Both the position numbers and the translations under genes were made by a program. This document shows, piece by piece, positions 55,952-64,000 of a DNA stretch of 64,000 nucleotides. The stretch is from Streptomyces fumanus (GTDB taxonomy: Bacteria; Actinomycetota; Actinomycetes; Streptomycetales; Streptomycetaceae). Under the pieces are notes generated by a model that was not told the DNA's origin, did not search any database, and saw nothing but the letters and a program-made list of their open reading frames with translations. Every line of letters begins with the position of its first letter. The stretch's first letter is position 1. Location of the stretch: positions 372,001 to 436,000 of the forward strand of contig NZ_BNBI01000001.1 in the NCBI RefSeq assembly GCF_014655295.1, given 5' to 3'.

Positions 55952-57511
55952 TCAGACCAGGTCGACGCCGGGCCGGCCGGCCCGTACCCGCAGCTTGGCC
56001 AGGGTGCGGGGGGTGGCCCGCGGCTTCAGCACGGTGTCGACGACCCGGACCCGGGCGTCGATGCGGTCGCGGCGGATGTCGAAGAGGTGGTAGCCGCGGT
56101 GGGCGTCCAGCAGCTTCCAGTGCGGGTTGTCGGCCCGGCGCGGGTCCCACTCCTTCTGGAAGGCGGCCTGGTCCTGGTCGCCGTTGCTGGAGACGGAGGT
56201 GCCGACGAACTCGGCGCCGACGACCGCGGAGTCCGGGTCGGCGTAGTCCTCCTTGAGGTCGCTGACCATGGTGAGGTGGCGGTCGCCGGTGAGCACCACG
56301 GGGTTGGCGGTGCGCTTCAACTCGGCCAGCAGCCGGTTGCGTTCGGCCTGGTAGCCGTCCCAGGCGTCGTAGTACCAGAGCTTGCCGGGGCCCACCTGGA
56401 GGTCGGTCTCGGCCATCATGATCTGCGAGGCGATGAGGTTCCAGCGGGCGGGCGAGGTGCGCAGCCCGTCGATCAGCCACTGCTTCTGCCGGGCCCCGAG
56501 CATGGTCAGCTTCGGGTCCTCGGCGCCCTCCTGGGTGGTCGCCTGGTCGCTGCGGAACTGCCGGGTGTCCAGCACGTTCAGCCGGGCCAGGCGGCCGAAC
56601 TCCAGGCGGCGGTACATGCGGATGTGCGGCCCGTTGGGGACGGCGGTGGCGCGGACCGGCATGTGCTCGTAGTACGCCTGGTACGCGGCCGTCAGCCGGG
56701 CCACGAAGGCGTCGTGCGCCTGCTTGCCGGGGTCCTGGGGGACCTCGCCGGCGTAGTCGTTGTCGACCTCGTGGTCGTCGAAGGTGACGACGAAGGGGGC
56801 GCCGGCGTGCATCGCCGCGAGGTCGGGGTCGCTGCGGTACTGGGCGTAGCGGTTGCGGTACTGGACCAGGCTGTAGGGCTCGCCGGTGCCCTCGTGGCGG
56901 CGGACGGCGGTCGCCGACGGGGTGGACTCGTAGATGTAGTCGCCGACGAACAGCACCACGTCGGGGTCCTGGTCGAGCATGTCGGCGTACGGGGTGAAGT
57001 AGCCGTGCTGCCAGTTCTGGCAGGAGGCGAGGGCGACCCGCAGCGAGCCGCCGGAGCTGTCGCGCGCCGGGGCGGTGCGGGTGCGGCCGGTGGGCGAGAG
57101 CTGCCCGCCGACGCGGAAGCGGTACCAGTACGTCCGTCCCGGGCGCAGTCCCCGGACGTCGACGTGGACGCTGTGCCCGTACTCGGGCCGGGCCTGGGCG
57201 GTGCCGTGCCGGGCTATCTTGCGGAACCGGGCGTCCTCGGCGAGCTGCCACTCGACGCGCACCGGACGGTCCGGCATGCCGCCGCCGTGCAGCGGGTCGG
57301 GGGCGAGCCGCGTCCACAGCACGATGCCGTCGGCCAGCGGGTCGCCGGAGGCGACGCCGAGCGTGAACAGGCCGTCGGGCAGTTGGGGTTCAGCGGCGCC
57401 GGCGGTCGAGGGCAGCCACAACTGGGTGGCGGCGGCGGCGCCGACGGCCGCCGCCGAGGCGGTCAGCAGCCGGCGGCGGTCGGGCGATGCAGGTCCGGTC
57501 ACTCCGGTCAT
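55952..57511 (-). CDS. phoD: PhoD-type alkaline phosphatase/phosphodiesterase, Tat-exported
   Basis: Secreted metallo-phosphoesterase of about 519 residues. The N-terminus SPDRRRLLTASAAAVGAAAA has the RR-LL Tat pattern. The mature part shows PhoD metal motifs: ASCQNW, FVGDYIYE, TFDDHEVDNDYAG near 240, and VVLTGDRHLTMVSDLK near 405. In Bacillus PhoD cleaves wall teichoic acid, consistent with its location in a polymer island. The ATG at 57509-57511 has GGGAG 9 bases upstream. A terminator follows. A PHO-box-like GTTCA repeat upstream is too weak to call. It may be phosphate-regulated, as in other Streptomyces. Confidence 0.92.
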   Translation of the reverse strand: MTGVTGPASPDRRRLLTASAAAVGAAAATQLWLPSTAGAAEPQLPDGLFTLGVASGDPLADGIVLWTRLAPDPLHGGGMPDRPVRVEWQLAEDARFRKIARHGTAQARPEYGHSVHVDVRGLRPGRTYWYRFRVGGQLSPTGRTRTAPARDSSGGSLRVALASCQNWQHGYFTPYADMLDQDPDVVLFVGDYIYESTPSATAVRRHEGTGEPYSLVQYRNRYAQYRSDPDLAAMHAGAPFVVTFDDHEVDNDYAGEVPQDPGKQAHDAFVARLTAAYQAYYEHMPVRATAVPNGPHIRMYRRLEFGRLARLNVLDTRQFRSDQATTQEGAEDPKLTMLGARQKQWLIDGLRTSPARWNLIASQIMMAETDLQVGPGKLWYYDAWDGYQAERNRLLAELKRTANPVVLTGDRHLTMVSDLKEDYADPDSAVVGAEFVGTSVSSNGDQDQAAFQKEWDPRRADNPHWKLLDAHRGYHLFDIRRDRIDARVRVVDTVLKPRATPRTLAKLRVRAGRPGVDLV

Positions 57512-57712
57512 TCGGCGGAACTCCCTTGCCACGGGGCCTTCGGAACAACCGGAAGCTCCCATGCCGCCGGGGACCGCCCGCTGAACCGGGCGAGGCGAGT
57601 GCATGACAACAGAACGGACAGCGGGAAACCCGCCGCGGCAGGGGAACGAGCCCTTGCCCCGACGGGTCCCCGGGGTGTTCAGCGGGCGAACGGACGCACC
57701 GCGCGCACGGTC

Positions 57713-59149
57713 CTAGAAGGGCTCGAAGCCCTCGAACTCCTGCTCCGCCTCGTCGCGTTCGGCCTGCTTGTCCCGGCGGCGCTGGGCGGCGGGCCGCGGC
57801 GCCTCGAAGCGGTGGTCCTCGCCGCGCCGGCCGAGCATCTCGGCGCCGGCCATCATCGACGGCTCCCAGTCGAAGACGACCGCGTTGTCCTCGGGGCCGA
57901 TGGCCACGCCGTCGCCCGCGCGGGCACCGGCCTTCATCAACTGCTCCTCGACGCCGAGGCGGCCGAGGCGGTCGGCGAGGTAGCCCACGGCCTCGTCGTT
58001 GTTGAAGTCGGTCTGCCGCACCCAGCGCTCGGGCTTCTCGCCGCGCACCCGGAACAGCCCGTCCTCCTCGCGGGTCACGGTGAAGCCGGTGTCGTCGACG
58101 GCCTTGGGCCGGATCACGATCCGGGTGGCCTCCTCCTTCGGCTTGGCGGCACGGGCCCCCGCCACCAGCTCGGCGAGCGCGAACGACAGCTCGCGCAGCC
58201 CGAGGTGCGCCACGGCGGAGACCTCGAAGACGCGGTAGCCGCGCGCCTCCAGGTCGGGCCGGACCATCTCGGCCAGCTCCTTGCCGTCCGGGACGTCGAT
58301 CTTGTTCAGCACGACCAGGCGCGGCCGGTCGTCGAGCCCGCCGTACTGCCGCAGCTCCTCCTCGATGATGTCGAGGTCGGAGACGGGGTCGCGGTCGGAC
58401 TCCAGGGTGGCGGTGTCCAGCACGTGCACCAGCACGCTGCACCGCTCCACGTGCCGCAGGAACTCCAGGCCCAGGCCGCGGCCCTGGCTGGCGCCCGGGA
58501 TGAGGCCGGGCACGTCGGCGATGGTGTAGACGGTGGACCCGGCGGTGACGACGCCCAGGTTGGGCACCAGCGTGGTGAACGGGTAGTCGGCGATCTTCGG
58601 CTTGGCCGCGGAGAGCACCGAGATCAGCGAGGACTTGCCCGCGCTCGGGTAGCCGACCAGCGCCACGTCGGCGACGGTCTTCAGCTCCAGCACCACGTCC
58701 TGGAGGTCACCGGGCTCGCCGAGCAGCGCGAAGCCGGGGGCCTTGCGCCGGGCCGAGGCCAGCGCCGCGTTGCCGAGCCCGCCCCGGCCGCCCTGGGCGG
58801 CGACGTAGGAGGTGCCGTGGCCGACCAGGTCGGCCAGGACGTTGCCCGCCTTGTCCAGGACGACGGTGCCGTCCGGCACCGGCAGGATCAGGTCCTGCCC
58901 GTCCTTGCCGGAGCGGTTGCCGCCCTCGCCGGGCTTGCCGTTGGTGGCCTTGCGGTGCGGGGAGTGGTGGTAGTCCAGCAGCGTGGTCACGGACTGGTCG
59001 ACGGTGAGGATGACGTCGCCGCCGCGTCCGCCGTTGCCGCCGTCGGGGCCGCCGAGCGGCTTGAACTTCTCCCGGTGCACGGAGGCACAGCCGTGGCCTC
59101 CGTTACCCGCGGCGACATGCAGCTCGACGCGGTCCACGAAGGTGGTCAT
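57713..59149 (-). CDS. obg: GTPase Obg/CgtA
   Basis: Essential GTPase for 50S assembly and stress, involved in Streptomyces development. The 478 residues show the Gly-rich Obg domain ([32 protein letters not shown], about 1-158), the G domain with [21 protein letters not shown] and NKID (about 160-330), and a C-terminal OCT domain followed by an acidic Gln/Glu tail ending EGFEPF. The ATG at 59147-59149 is standard. It lies downstream of rplU-rpmA on the same strand, separated from rpmA by an intra-operon hairpin that may reduce its expression. Confidence 0.97.
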   Translation of the reverse strand: MTTFVDRVELHVAAGNGGHGCASVHREKFKPLGGPDGGNGGRGGDVILTVDQSVTTLLDYHHSPHRKATNGKPGEGGNRSGKDGQDLILPVPDGTVVLDKAGNVLADLVGHGTSYVAAQGGRGGLGNAALASARRKAPGFALLGEPGDLQDVVLELKTVADVALVGYPSAGKSSLISVLSAAKPKIADYPFTTLVPNLGVVTAGSTVYTIADVPGLIPGASQGRGLGLEFLRHVERCSVLVHVLDTATLESDRDPVSDLDIIEEELRQYGGLDDRPRLVVLNKIDVPDGKELAEMVRPDLEARGYRVFEVSAVAHLGLRELSFALAELVAGARAAKPKEEATRIVIRPKAVDDTGFTVTREEDGLFRVRGEKPERWVRQTDFNNDEAVGYLADRLGRLGVEEQLMKAGARAGDGVAIGPEDNAVVFDWEPSMMAGAEMLGRRGEDHRFEAPRPAAQRRRDKQAERDEAEQEFEGFEPF

Positions 59150-59199
59150 GGGATGTGCCTCCAGTTACGTACGGGTGTTTCCTGATGTAACACGCGAAA

Positions 59200-59236
59200 G
59201 GCGGACCCGCTTCCCCGGGGGGAAGTGAGGTCCGCC
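59200..59236 (-). terminator. Attenuator-like hairpin between rpmA and obg
   Basis: GGCGGACC (59200-59207) and GGTCCGCC (59229-59236) enclose a second helix TTCCCC/GGGGAA. It begins 17 bases past the rpmA stop inside the operon; the minus-strand run after it is CTTTCGCG, only weakly T-rich. Partial read-through would keep obg below the ribosomal protein genes. Confidence 0.6.
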
Positions 59237-59252
59237 TCGCGAAAGTGTCCGG

Positions 59253-59507
59253 TCAGGCGACCGGGACGATGTTCACGACCTTGCGGCCACGGTGGGTGCC
59301 GAACTGCACCGAACCGGCCTCCAGGGCGAACAGCGTGTCGTCGCCACCGCGGCCGACACCGGCGCCCGGGTGGAAGTGGGTGCCACGCTGGCGGACCAGG
59401 ATCTCGCCCGCGCTGACGACCTGACCGCCGAAACGCTTCACGCCGAGGCGCTGAGCGTTGGAGTCACGACCGTTCCGGGTGGACGATGCGCCCTTCTTGT
59501 GTGCCAT
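59253..59507 (-). CDS. rpmA: 50S ribosomal protein L27
   Basis: Large-subunit protein whose N-terminus reaches the peptidyl-transferase centre. The 84 residues start [20 protein letters not shown] and continue with [20 protein letters not shown] and [20 protein letters not shown], the L27 pattern. The ATG at 59505-59507 has GGAGAG just before it. It follows rplU by 14 bases and precedes obg. Confidence 0.98.
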   Translation of the reverse strand: MAHKKGASSTRNGRDSNAQRLGVKRFGGQVVSAGEILVRQRGTHFHPGAGVGRGGDDTLFALEAGSVQFGTHRGRKVVNIVPVA

Positions 59508-59521
59508 CTCTCCTCAGTCCC

Positions 59522-59842
59522 TTACTTCGCAGCCGCGGGGATCTCAGTGACCTTGATCGCCGTGTACTGCTGGCGGTGGCCCTGACGACGGCGGTAGCCG
59601 GTCTTGTTCTTGTAGCGCAGAATGTCGATCTTCTGGCCCTTGTGGTGGTCCACGACCTCGGCCTGGACCTTGATGCCGGCCAGCACCCACGGGTCGCTGG
59701 TCACAGCGTCGCCGTCGACAACGAGCAGGGTCGAGAGCTCGACCGTGTCGCCAACCTTGGCGGTGGAAATCTTGTCAACCTCAACGATGTCACCGACAGC
59801 AACCTTGTGCTGGCGGCCACCGCTGCGCACGATGGCGTACAC
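59522..59842 (-). CDS. rplU: 50S ribosomal protein L21
   Basis: Large-subunit protein. From GTG at 59840-59842 it is 106 residues, [20 protein letters not shown], with [20 protein letters not shown] and [18 protein letters not shown] typical of L21. AAAGAGAGATC precedes the GTG. It is the first gene of rplU-rpmA-obg. The untranslated region before it is probably long because the divergent acyltransferase gene starts about 240 bases away. Confidence 0.97.
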   Translation of the reverse strand: MYAIVRSGGRQHKVAVGDIVEVDKISTAKVGDTVELSTLLVVDGDAVTSDPWVLAGIKVQAEVVDHHKGQKIDILRYKNKTGYRRRQGHRQQYTAIKVTEIPAAAK

Positions 59843-60082
59843 GCGGATCTCTCTTTCGCTCGGAGAACGGCACCCCCGCAGGCCAGCCGCCCGGCAACGG
59901 ACACGGACGGCCTCTCCCGGACACCGGGGCACCCGGAAGGAAGAAGGTTTACGGGGATGTGGCGTGCCGATGGACACGCCGACGGTCAAGGTTACGGGGA
60001 CGGCGTACGGGGGTCAAACCGGCCGGGCGCCGCCCGGTCCGCCCGCTCACCGCACCAGCCACAGACACCGGAAGGCGAACAC

Positions 60083-60685
60083 GTGAACTACAGGGTCCAG
60101 CCCAGCGCGCAGGTCGACGAGAGCGCCGAGGTCGGCGCGGGCAGCAGCGTCTGGGACCTGGCGCAGATCCGCGAGGACGCCCGCCTGGGCGAGGGCTGCG
60201 TGATCGGCCGCGGCGCGTACGTCGGCCCCGGCGTGCGCATGGGCGCCAACTGCAAGCTGCAGAACTACGCCCTGGTGTACGAGCCGGCCGAACTGGGCGA
60301 CGGCGTGTTCATCGGCCCGGCGGTGGTCCTCACCAACGACCACGAGCCCCGCTCGGTGGACCCGGAGGGCCGGCAGAAGCGCGGCGGCGACTGGGAGGCC
60401 GTCGCGGTGCGGATCGCCGACGGGGCGTCCGTGGGGGCCCGCTCGGTGTGCGTGGCGCCGCTCACCATAGGCCGCTGGGCGATGGTCGCCGCCGGGTCGG
60501 TCGTCACCCGGGACGTCCCCGACTTCGCCCTGGTGATGGGCGTGCCCGCCCGGCGGGTCGGCTGGGTGGGGCGGGCCGGCGTCCGGCTGGCCGAGCGCCC
60601 GGCCGAGCCCGGCGTGTGGGAGTGCCCGCGCACCGGCGCCCTGTACGACGAGAAGGACGGGAGCCTGCGGGAGCGGGCCATCTGA
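60083..60685 (+). CDS. Left-handed beta-helix (hexapeptide) acyltransferase
   Basis: A 200-residue trimeric-type acyltransferase. Hexapeptide repeats run from residue 7 to about 160 (AEVGAGSSVWDLAQIREDAR, CVIGRGAYVGPGVRMGANCK, IADGASVGARSVCVAPLTIG). LTNDHEPRSV carries a His typical of the WbpD/WlbB-like sugar N-acetyltransferases, and the end VWECPRTGALYDE resembles a conserved C-terminal segment of that family. The start is GTG at 60083 with GGAAGG upstream. Such enzymes acetylate nucleotide-amino sugars for envelope glycans. It is divergent from rplU and converges on rne with a palindrome between them. Confidence 0.85.
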   Translation: MNYRVQPSAQVDESAEVGAGSSVWDLAQIREDARLGEGCVIGRGAYVGPGVRMGANCKLQNYALVYEPAELGDGVFIGPAVVLTNDHEPRSVDPEGRQKRGGDWEAVAVRIADGASVGARSVCVAPLTIGRWAMVAAGSVVTRDVPDFALVMGVPARRVGWVGRAGVRLAERPAEPGVWECPRTGALYDEKDGSLRERAI

Positions 60686-60814
60686 CCGGGCGGCGCCCCT
60701 GCCGTCCGGGTGCCGGTGACGTGCGTGCACGGCGGTGGCGGTCCGCTCCGGGGCCGCCGGGGGGCGGGGCGGGCTGGCAGCGACCCGGACTCGGCTCGGC
60801 GAGGGCGGGAAACA

Positions 60815-60856
60815 CGCCGGGCGCCGGCGGACCGCGCGGTCCGCCGGCGCCCGGCG
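60815..60856. terminator. 42-base perfect palindrome, probable bidirectional terminator
   Basis: Positions 60815-60835 are exactly complementary to 60836-60856 (21 bp, centre ACCGC|GCGGT). It lies between the convergent acyltransferase and RNase E genes, 18 bases from the rne stop. GC-rich with no T-run, as usual for Streptomyces. It is probably a terminator for both. Confidence 0.85.
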
Positions 60857-60873
60857 CTTGTGGACGACCCCGC

Positions 60874-63800
60874 TCAGTCCTCCGTGGAGGCCGAGACGGA
60901 CGGTGCCGTGCCCTCGGCCGCCGCGGTCTTCTTCGCGGTGGTCTTCTTGGCGGTCGTCTTCTTCGCTGTGGTCTTCTTCGCCGTCGTCTTCTTGGCCGCC
61001 GTCTTCTTGGCGGCGGTCTTGGTGGCCGCCGTCTTCTTGGTGGCGGCCTTCTTCGCCGTGGCCTTCTTGGCCGCCGTCTTCTTCGCGGCGGTCTTCTTGG
61101 CCGGGGCGGGCTCCTCGACTCCGGCGACCTCCGGGGCTCCGGTGGCCTCGGCGCTGACGGGGGGCTCGGGAGCCCGCGAGGCGGCCTCGGCGTCCGGGGT
61201 CACCGGGGCCTGGGCGGCCTCGGGGGCCTCCGGCTCCGGGGTCGACGGGACGACCACGACGGCCGCCTCCACCGGGGCGGTGGGCGCGGTGGCCTTCCGT
61301 ACGGCTCGGCGCCGGGGGCGGGCCGGGGCGGCGGGCTCGGGCTCCGGGGCCGCGGCGGGTGCCGTCTCCTCGGGGCTCGGCTCGGGCGCCGGGGCCGGGG
61401 TCTCGGCGACGGTCACCACGGCGGCCTCCGCGCCCGCCGGCGAACCGGCCGGTGCGGACACCTTCCGGGTCGCCCGGCGCCGCGTACGGCCCTTGGGCGC
61501 GGCGTCGGCCTCGGCCGGTGCCGTCTCGGCCCGGGCCTCGACCCGGGGCTCCTCCGCCGGGGCCTCGTCCGCCGGCGAGCCGACGACCGGGTCCTCGACG
61601 GCCGCGGGTGCGGCGGGCGCCTCGGCGACCGCCTCCGGCGCCACCTCCCGCGCGGCCTCCGCCTCGGCGGTGACCTCCTGCGCGGTGGGTGCCGCCGGCC
61701 GCTCCGCCTCGGGCTCGGCCACGGGCTGCTCGGCCCGCGGCGCCTCGCCGCGCGGGGCGCCCGCCGGGGCCGACGCCCGCCGGCTCGCCCGGCGGCGGGT
61801 GCGCCCGCGCCGGGCCGCGGCCTCCGCCTCGGCGACGCTGCTGAACAGCTCCTCGTCGGGGGCGAACTCGGGAGCCGGCAGCGCGGCCGGCGCGGCCACC
61901 TCCGCGGCGACCTCGGCCTCGCTCTCCGCCTCCTGCTCCGCCGGTACGGCGGTCTCGACGGCGGCCACGGCCTCGTGCTCGTGCTCGTGGTGCTCGCCGG
62001 CACCGGCGCGGGCCCGCTTGCGGCGCTTGCTCCCGCCGTTCCCGGCGGCCGACGGCTGGTCGAGGTGGACGATGACACCCCGGCCGTTGCAGTGCACGCA
62101 GGTCTCCGAGAACGACTCCAGCAGCCCCTGGCCGACCCGCTTGCGGGTCATCTGCACCAGGCCCAGCGAGGTCACCTCGGCGACCTGGTGCTTTGTACGG
62201 TCCCGGCCCAGGCACTCCAGCAGGCGCCGCAGCACCAGGTCCCGGTTGGACTCCAGCACCATGTCGATGAAGTCGATGACGATGATGCCGCCGAGGTCGC
62301 GCAGCCGGAGCTGGCGGACGATCTCCTCGGCCGCCTCCAGGTTGTTCCTGGTGACCGTCTCCTCCAGGTTGCCGCCCTGGCCGGTGAACTTGCCGGTGTT
62401 GACGTCGATGACGACCATCGCCTCGGTCCGGTCGATCACCAGCGAACCGCCGCTGGGCAGCCAGACCTTGCGGTCCAGCGCCTTGGCGAGCTGCTCGTCG
62501 ATCCGGTACGTGGCGAAGACGTCGACCTCGCTGGTCCACTTCTGCAGCCGGTCGGCCAGGTCGGGCGCGACGTGCGAGACGTACCCGTGGACGGTCCCCC
62601 AGGCGTCCTCGCCGCTGACGATGACCTTGGAGAAGTCCTCGTTGAAGATGTCGCGGACCACCCGGACGGTCATGTCCGGCTCGCCGTACAGCAGCGTCGG
62701 GGCGTTGCCGCTCTTGGCCTTCTTCTTGATGTCCTCCCACTGCTGCTGGAGGCGCTCGACGTCCCGGCGCAGCTCGTCCTCGCTGGCGCCCTCGGCGGCG
62801 GTGCGCACGATGACGCCCGCGTCCTCGGGGACGATCTTCTTGAGGATGGTCTTCAGCCGGGCCCGCTCGGTGTCGGGCAGCTTGCGGCTGATGCCGGTCA
62901 TCGAGCCCTCGGGCACGTACACCAGGTAGCGGCCCGGGAGGGAGACCTGGCTGGTCAGGCGGGCGCCCTTGTGGCCGATCGGGTCCTTGGTCACCTGGAC
63001 GAGGACCGACTGGCCGGACTTCAGGGCCGACTCGATGCGGCGCGGCCCGTTGGCCATGCCGAGCGCCTCGAAGTTGACCTCACCGGCGTAGAGCACGGCG
63101 TTGCGGCCCTTGCCGATGTCGATGAAGGCGGCCTCCATCGACGGCAGCACGTTCTGCACCTTGCCGAGGTAGACGTTGCCGACGTACGAGGTGGCCTGCT
63201 CCTTGTTGACGTAGTGCTCGACGAGCACCCCGTCCTCCAGGACGCCGATCTGGGTGCGCTCGCCGTGCTGGCGGACCACCATCACGCGCTCGACGGCCTC
63301 GCGGCGGGCCAGGAACTCGGCCTCGGTGATGATCGGCACCCGGCGGCGGCCCTGCTCGCGGCCCTCGCGGCGGCGCTGCTTCTTGGCCTCCAGACGGGTC
63401 GAGCCCTTGATGGACTGCACCTCGTCGGACGGCTCGGCGGCCTTGCGGGGCTCGCGGACCTTGACGACGGTCCGCTCGGGGTCGTCGGCGGACGCCTCGG
63501 CCTCACCGGAGGCGTCACCCGCGCGCCGGCGGCGGCGCCGGCGACGGCGGCTGCTGCTGGAGCCGCCCCCGTGGTCGGACTCCTCGGACGGCTCCTCGCC
63601 GTGCTCCTCGGTGTCCTCCTCGATCTGCTCGGCGGTGTCCTCGGCGTCCTGCGCGGCCTGCTCGGCCTCGATGTCGTCGCCGTCCGCGTCGCCCAGGTCG
63701 CCCCGGCGACGGCGCCGGCCGCCCCGGCGACGGCGGCGCCGCGAGCCGGTCTCCTCGGCGTCGGCGTCGGTGTCGTGGTCCTCGCCCGGCTCGTCCGCCT

Positions 63801-64000
63801 CGGCTTCCGCGTCGGCCTCGGGCTCGGGCTCGGGCTCCGGCTCCTCGGTGACGGGCTCGGCGGCCCGCTCCTCGCTCTCCTCACCGGCGCTCGCGCCCCG
63901 GCGGCGACGGCGGCGGCGCGAACCGGAGGGCTGCTCCTCGGGGGCCTGCTCGGCGGCCCGGGTCCGCTGCGAAACCGTCGGCTCCGCTTCCTCGGGCGCT
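60874..64000 (-). CDS. rne: RNase E/G family endoribonuclease (N-terminus beyond window)
   Basis: Large endoribonuclease of the RNase E/G type, processing rRNA and mRNA; at least 1041 residues are visible. The order from the window edge is an acidic/Arg-rich N-terminal extension (Glu/Asp-rich with RRRRRRRR blocks), a catalytic core starting near VPIITEAEFLARREAVERVM, and an S1-type region. VVIDVNTGKFTG and GGIIVIDFIDM carry the two catalytic Asp, and ETCVHCNGRGVI holds the Zn-link CxxC. A Pro/Glu/Ala-rich linker and a C-terminal tail of KKTAAKKTTAKK repeats follow. Streptomyces RNase ES has this layout with the disordered arms on both sides. The start is outside the window. Transcribed away from rplU. 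Confidence 0.95.
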   Translation of the reverse strand, partial: APEEAEPTVSQRTRAAEQAPEEQPSGSRRRRRRRGASAGEESEERAAEPVTEEPEPEPEPEADAEAEADEPGEDHDTDADAEETGSRRRRRRGGRRRRRGDLGDADGDDIEAEQAAQDAEDTAEQIEEDTEEHGEEPSEESDHGGGSSSSRRRRRRRRRAGDASGEAEASADDPERTVVKVREPRKAAEPSDEVQSIKGSTRLEAKKQRRREGREQGRRRVPIITEAEFLARREAVERVMVVRQHGERTQIGVLEDGVLVEHYVNKEQATSYVGNVYLGKVQNVLPSMEAAFIDIGKGRNAVLYAGEVNFEALGMANGPRRIESALKSGQSVLVQVTKDPIGHKGARLTSQVSLPGRYLVYVPEGSMTGISRKLPDTERARLKTILKKIVPEDAGVIVRTAAEGASEDELRRDVERLQQQWEDIKKKAKSGNAPTLLYGEPDMTVRVVRDIFNEDFSKVIVSGEDAWGTVHGYVSHVAPDLADRLQKWTSEVDVFATYRIDEQLAKALDRKVWLPSGGSLVIDRTEAMVVIDVNTGKFTGQGGNLEETVTRNNLEAAEEIVRQLRLRDLGGIIVIDFIDMVLESNRDLVLRRLLECLGRDRTKHQVAEVTSLGLVQMTRKRVGQGLLESFSETCVHCNGRGVIVHLDQPSAAGNGGSKRRKRARAGAGEHHEHEHEAVAAVETAVPAEQEAESEAEVAAEVAAPAALPAPEFAPDEELFSSVAEAEAAARRGRTRRRASRRASAPAGAPRGEAPRAEQPVAEPEAERPAAPTAQEVTAEAEAAREVAPEAVAEAPAAPAAVEDPVVGSPADEAPAEEPRVEARAETAPAEADAAPKGRTRRRATRKVSAPAGSPAGAEAAVVTVAETPAPAPEPSPEETAPAAAPEPEPAAPARPRRRAVRKATAPTAPVEAAVVVVPSTPEPEAPEAAQAPVTPDAEAASRAPEPPVSAEATGAPEVAGVEEPAPAKKTAAKKTAAKKATAKKAATKKTAATKTAAKKTAAKKTTAKKTTAKKTTAKKTTAKKTAAAEGTAPSVSASTED
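60921..61101 (-). repeat. Ala/Lys-rich repeat in the RNase E tail
   Basis: About 180 bases encode tandem AKKTAAKK/AKKTTAKK units resembling the C-terminal tail of histone H1 or of mycobacterial and Streptomyces DNA-binding proteins. The DNA repeats GTCTTCTTGGC-type units. It could bind RNA or DNA non-specifically and is prone to length variation between strains. Confidence 0.85.

Noticed and set aside
57512..57712. Possible PHO box (GTTCAGCGGGC) upstream of phoD
   Set aside because: Only one unit resembles the 11-base PhoP repeat; a PHO box needs at least two well-matched direct repeats.

Overview
This is a very GC-rich chromosomal window with strong G/C bias at third codon positions, many GTG starts, a Streptomyces-type CIRCE element, SpoIIE-type phosphatase and Tat/LCP envelope genes. 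Gene content and order (hrcA-dnaJ, lepA/rpsT, holA, comEC/comEA, leuS, nadD-LCP-rsfS, proA/proB, obg-rpmA-rplU, rne) point to the conserved core of a Streptomyces chromosome or a very close relative. I see no phage, transposon, plasmid or CRISPR sequence.

Layout. 1-9,900 (mostly minus): adenosine deaminase (cut by the window edge), RNase Z, a HIT protein, a tricorn-type protease, a small lipoprotein, RsmE, a nitronate monooxygenase-like enzyme, DnaJ and HrcA, headed by a CIRCE operator. 10,000-18,000: an MBL hydrolase with a DUF3097 protein, HemW, a kinase-phosphatase fusion of the SpoIIE type, a divergent output-less response regulator, and a long-chain acyl-CoA synthetase. 18,100-30,900: LepA, ribosomal protein S20, HolA, ComEC/ComEA, DegV, a membrane coiled-coil protein and LeuS. 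LeuS is preceded by an attenuation leader that encodes a 12-residue peptide with three consecutive Leu codons. 31,000-34,000: a two-gene redox unit made of a ferric-reductase-like heme-b membrane protein and a NuoF-like flavoprotein fused to a ferredoxin. 34,000-39,200: two identical tRNA-Ala(GGC) genes that flank two tiny zinc-ribbon genes, then histidine phosphatase, RsfS, a LytR/LCP-like membrane protein, NadD and two miniature single-helix membrane proteins. 39,300-45,500: an M48 protease, two membrane proteins that share an unusual N-terminal motif, and the proB-proA group.

45,680-57,511 is an envelope-polymer island placed between proB and obg. It holds a polysaccharide pyruvyl transferase homologue, two membrane-anchored TagF-like polymerases, a family 2 glycosyltransferase, a cytidylyltransferase-reductase fusion of the CDP-ribitol type, a sulfotransferase-like protein and a Tat-exported PhoD phosphodiesterase. 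Together they suggest synthesis and turnover of an anionic, teichoic-acid-like wall polymer. The LCP-like gene at 36,237 could act with it. The window ends with obg, rpmA, rplU, a hexapeptide acyltransferase and the large RNase E/G gene, which is cut by the right edge.

The observations I would follow first are the leuS attenuator, the heme-b/NuoF-ferredoxin pair (the flavoprotein lacks one canonical Fe-S cysteine and a palindrome overlaps the predicted promoter), the wall-polymer island, the degenerate LCP protein, and the paired membrane proteins that share the SVVFDE motif. All functional assignments are by eye from translated sequence and family knowledge; no search was run.
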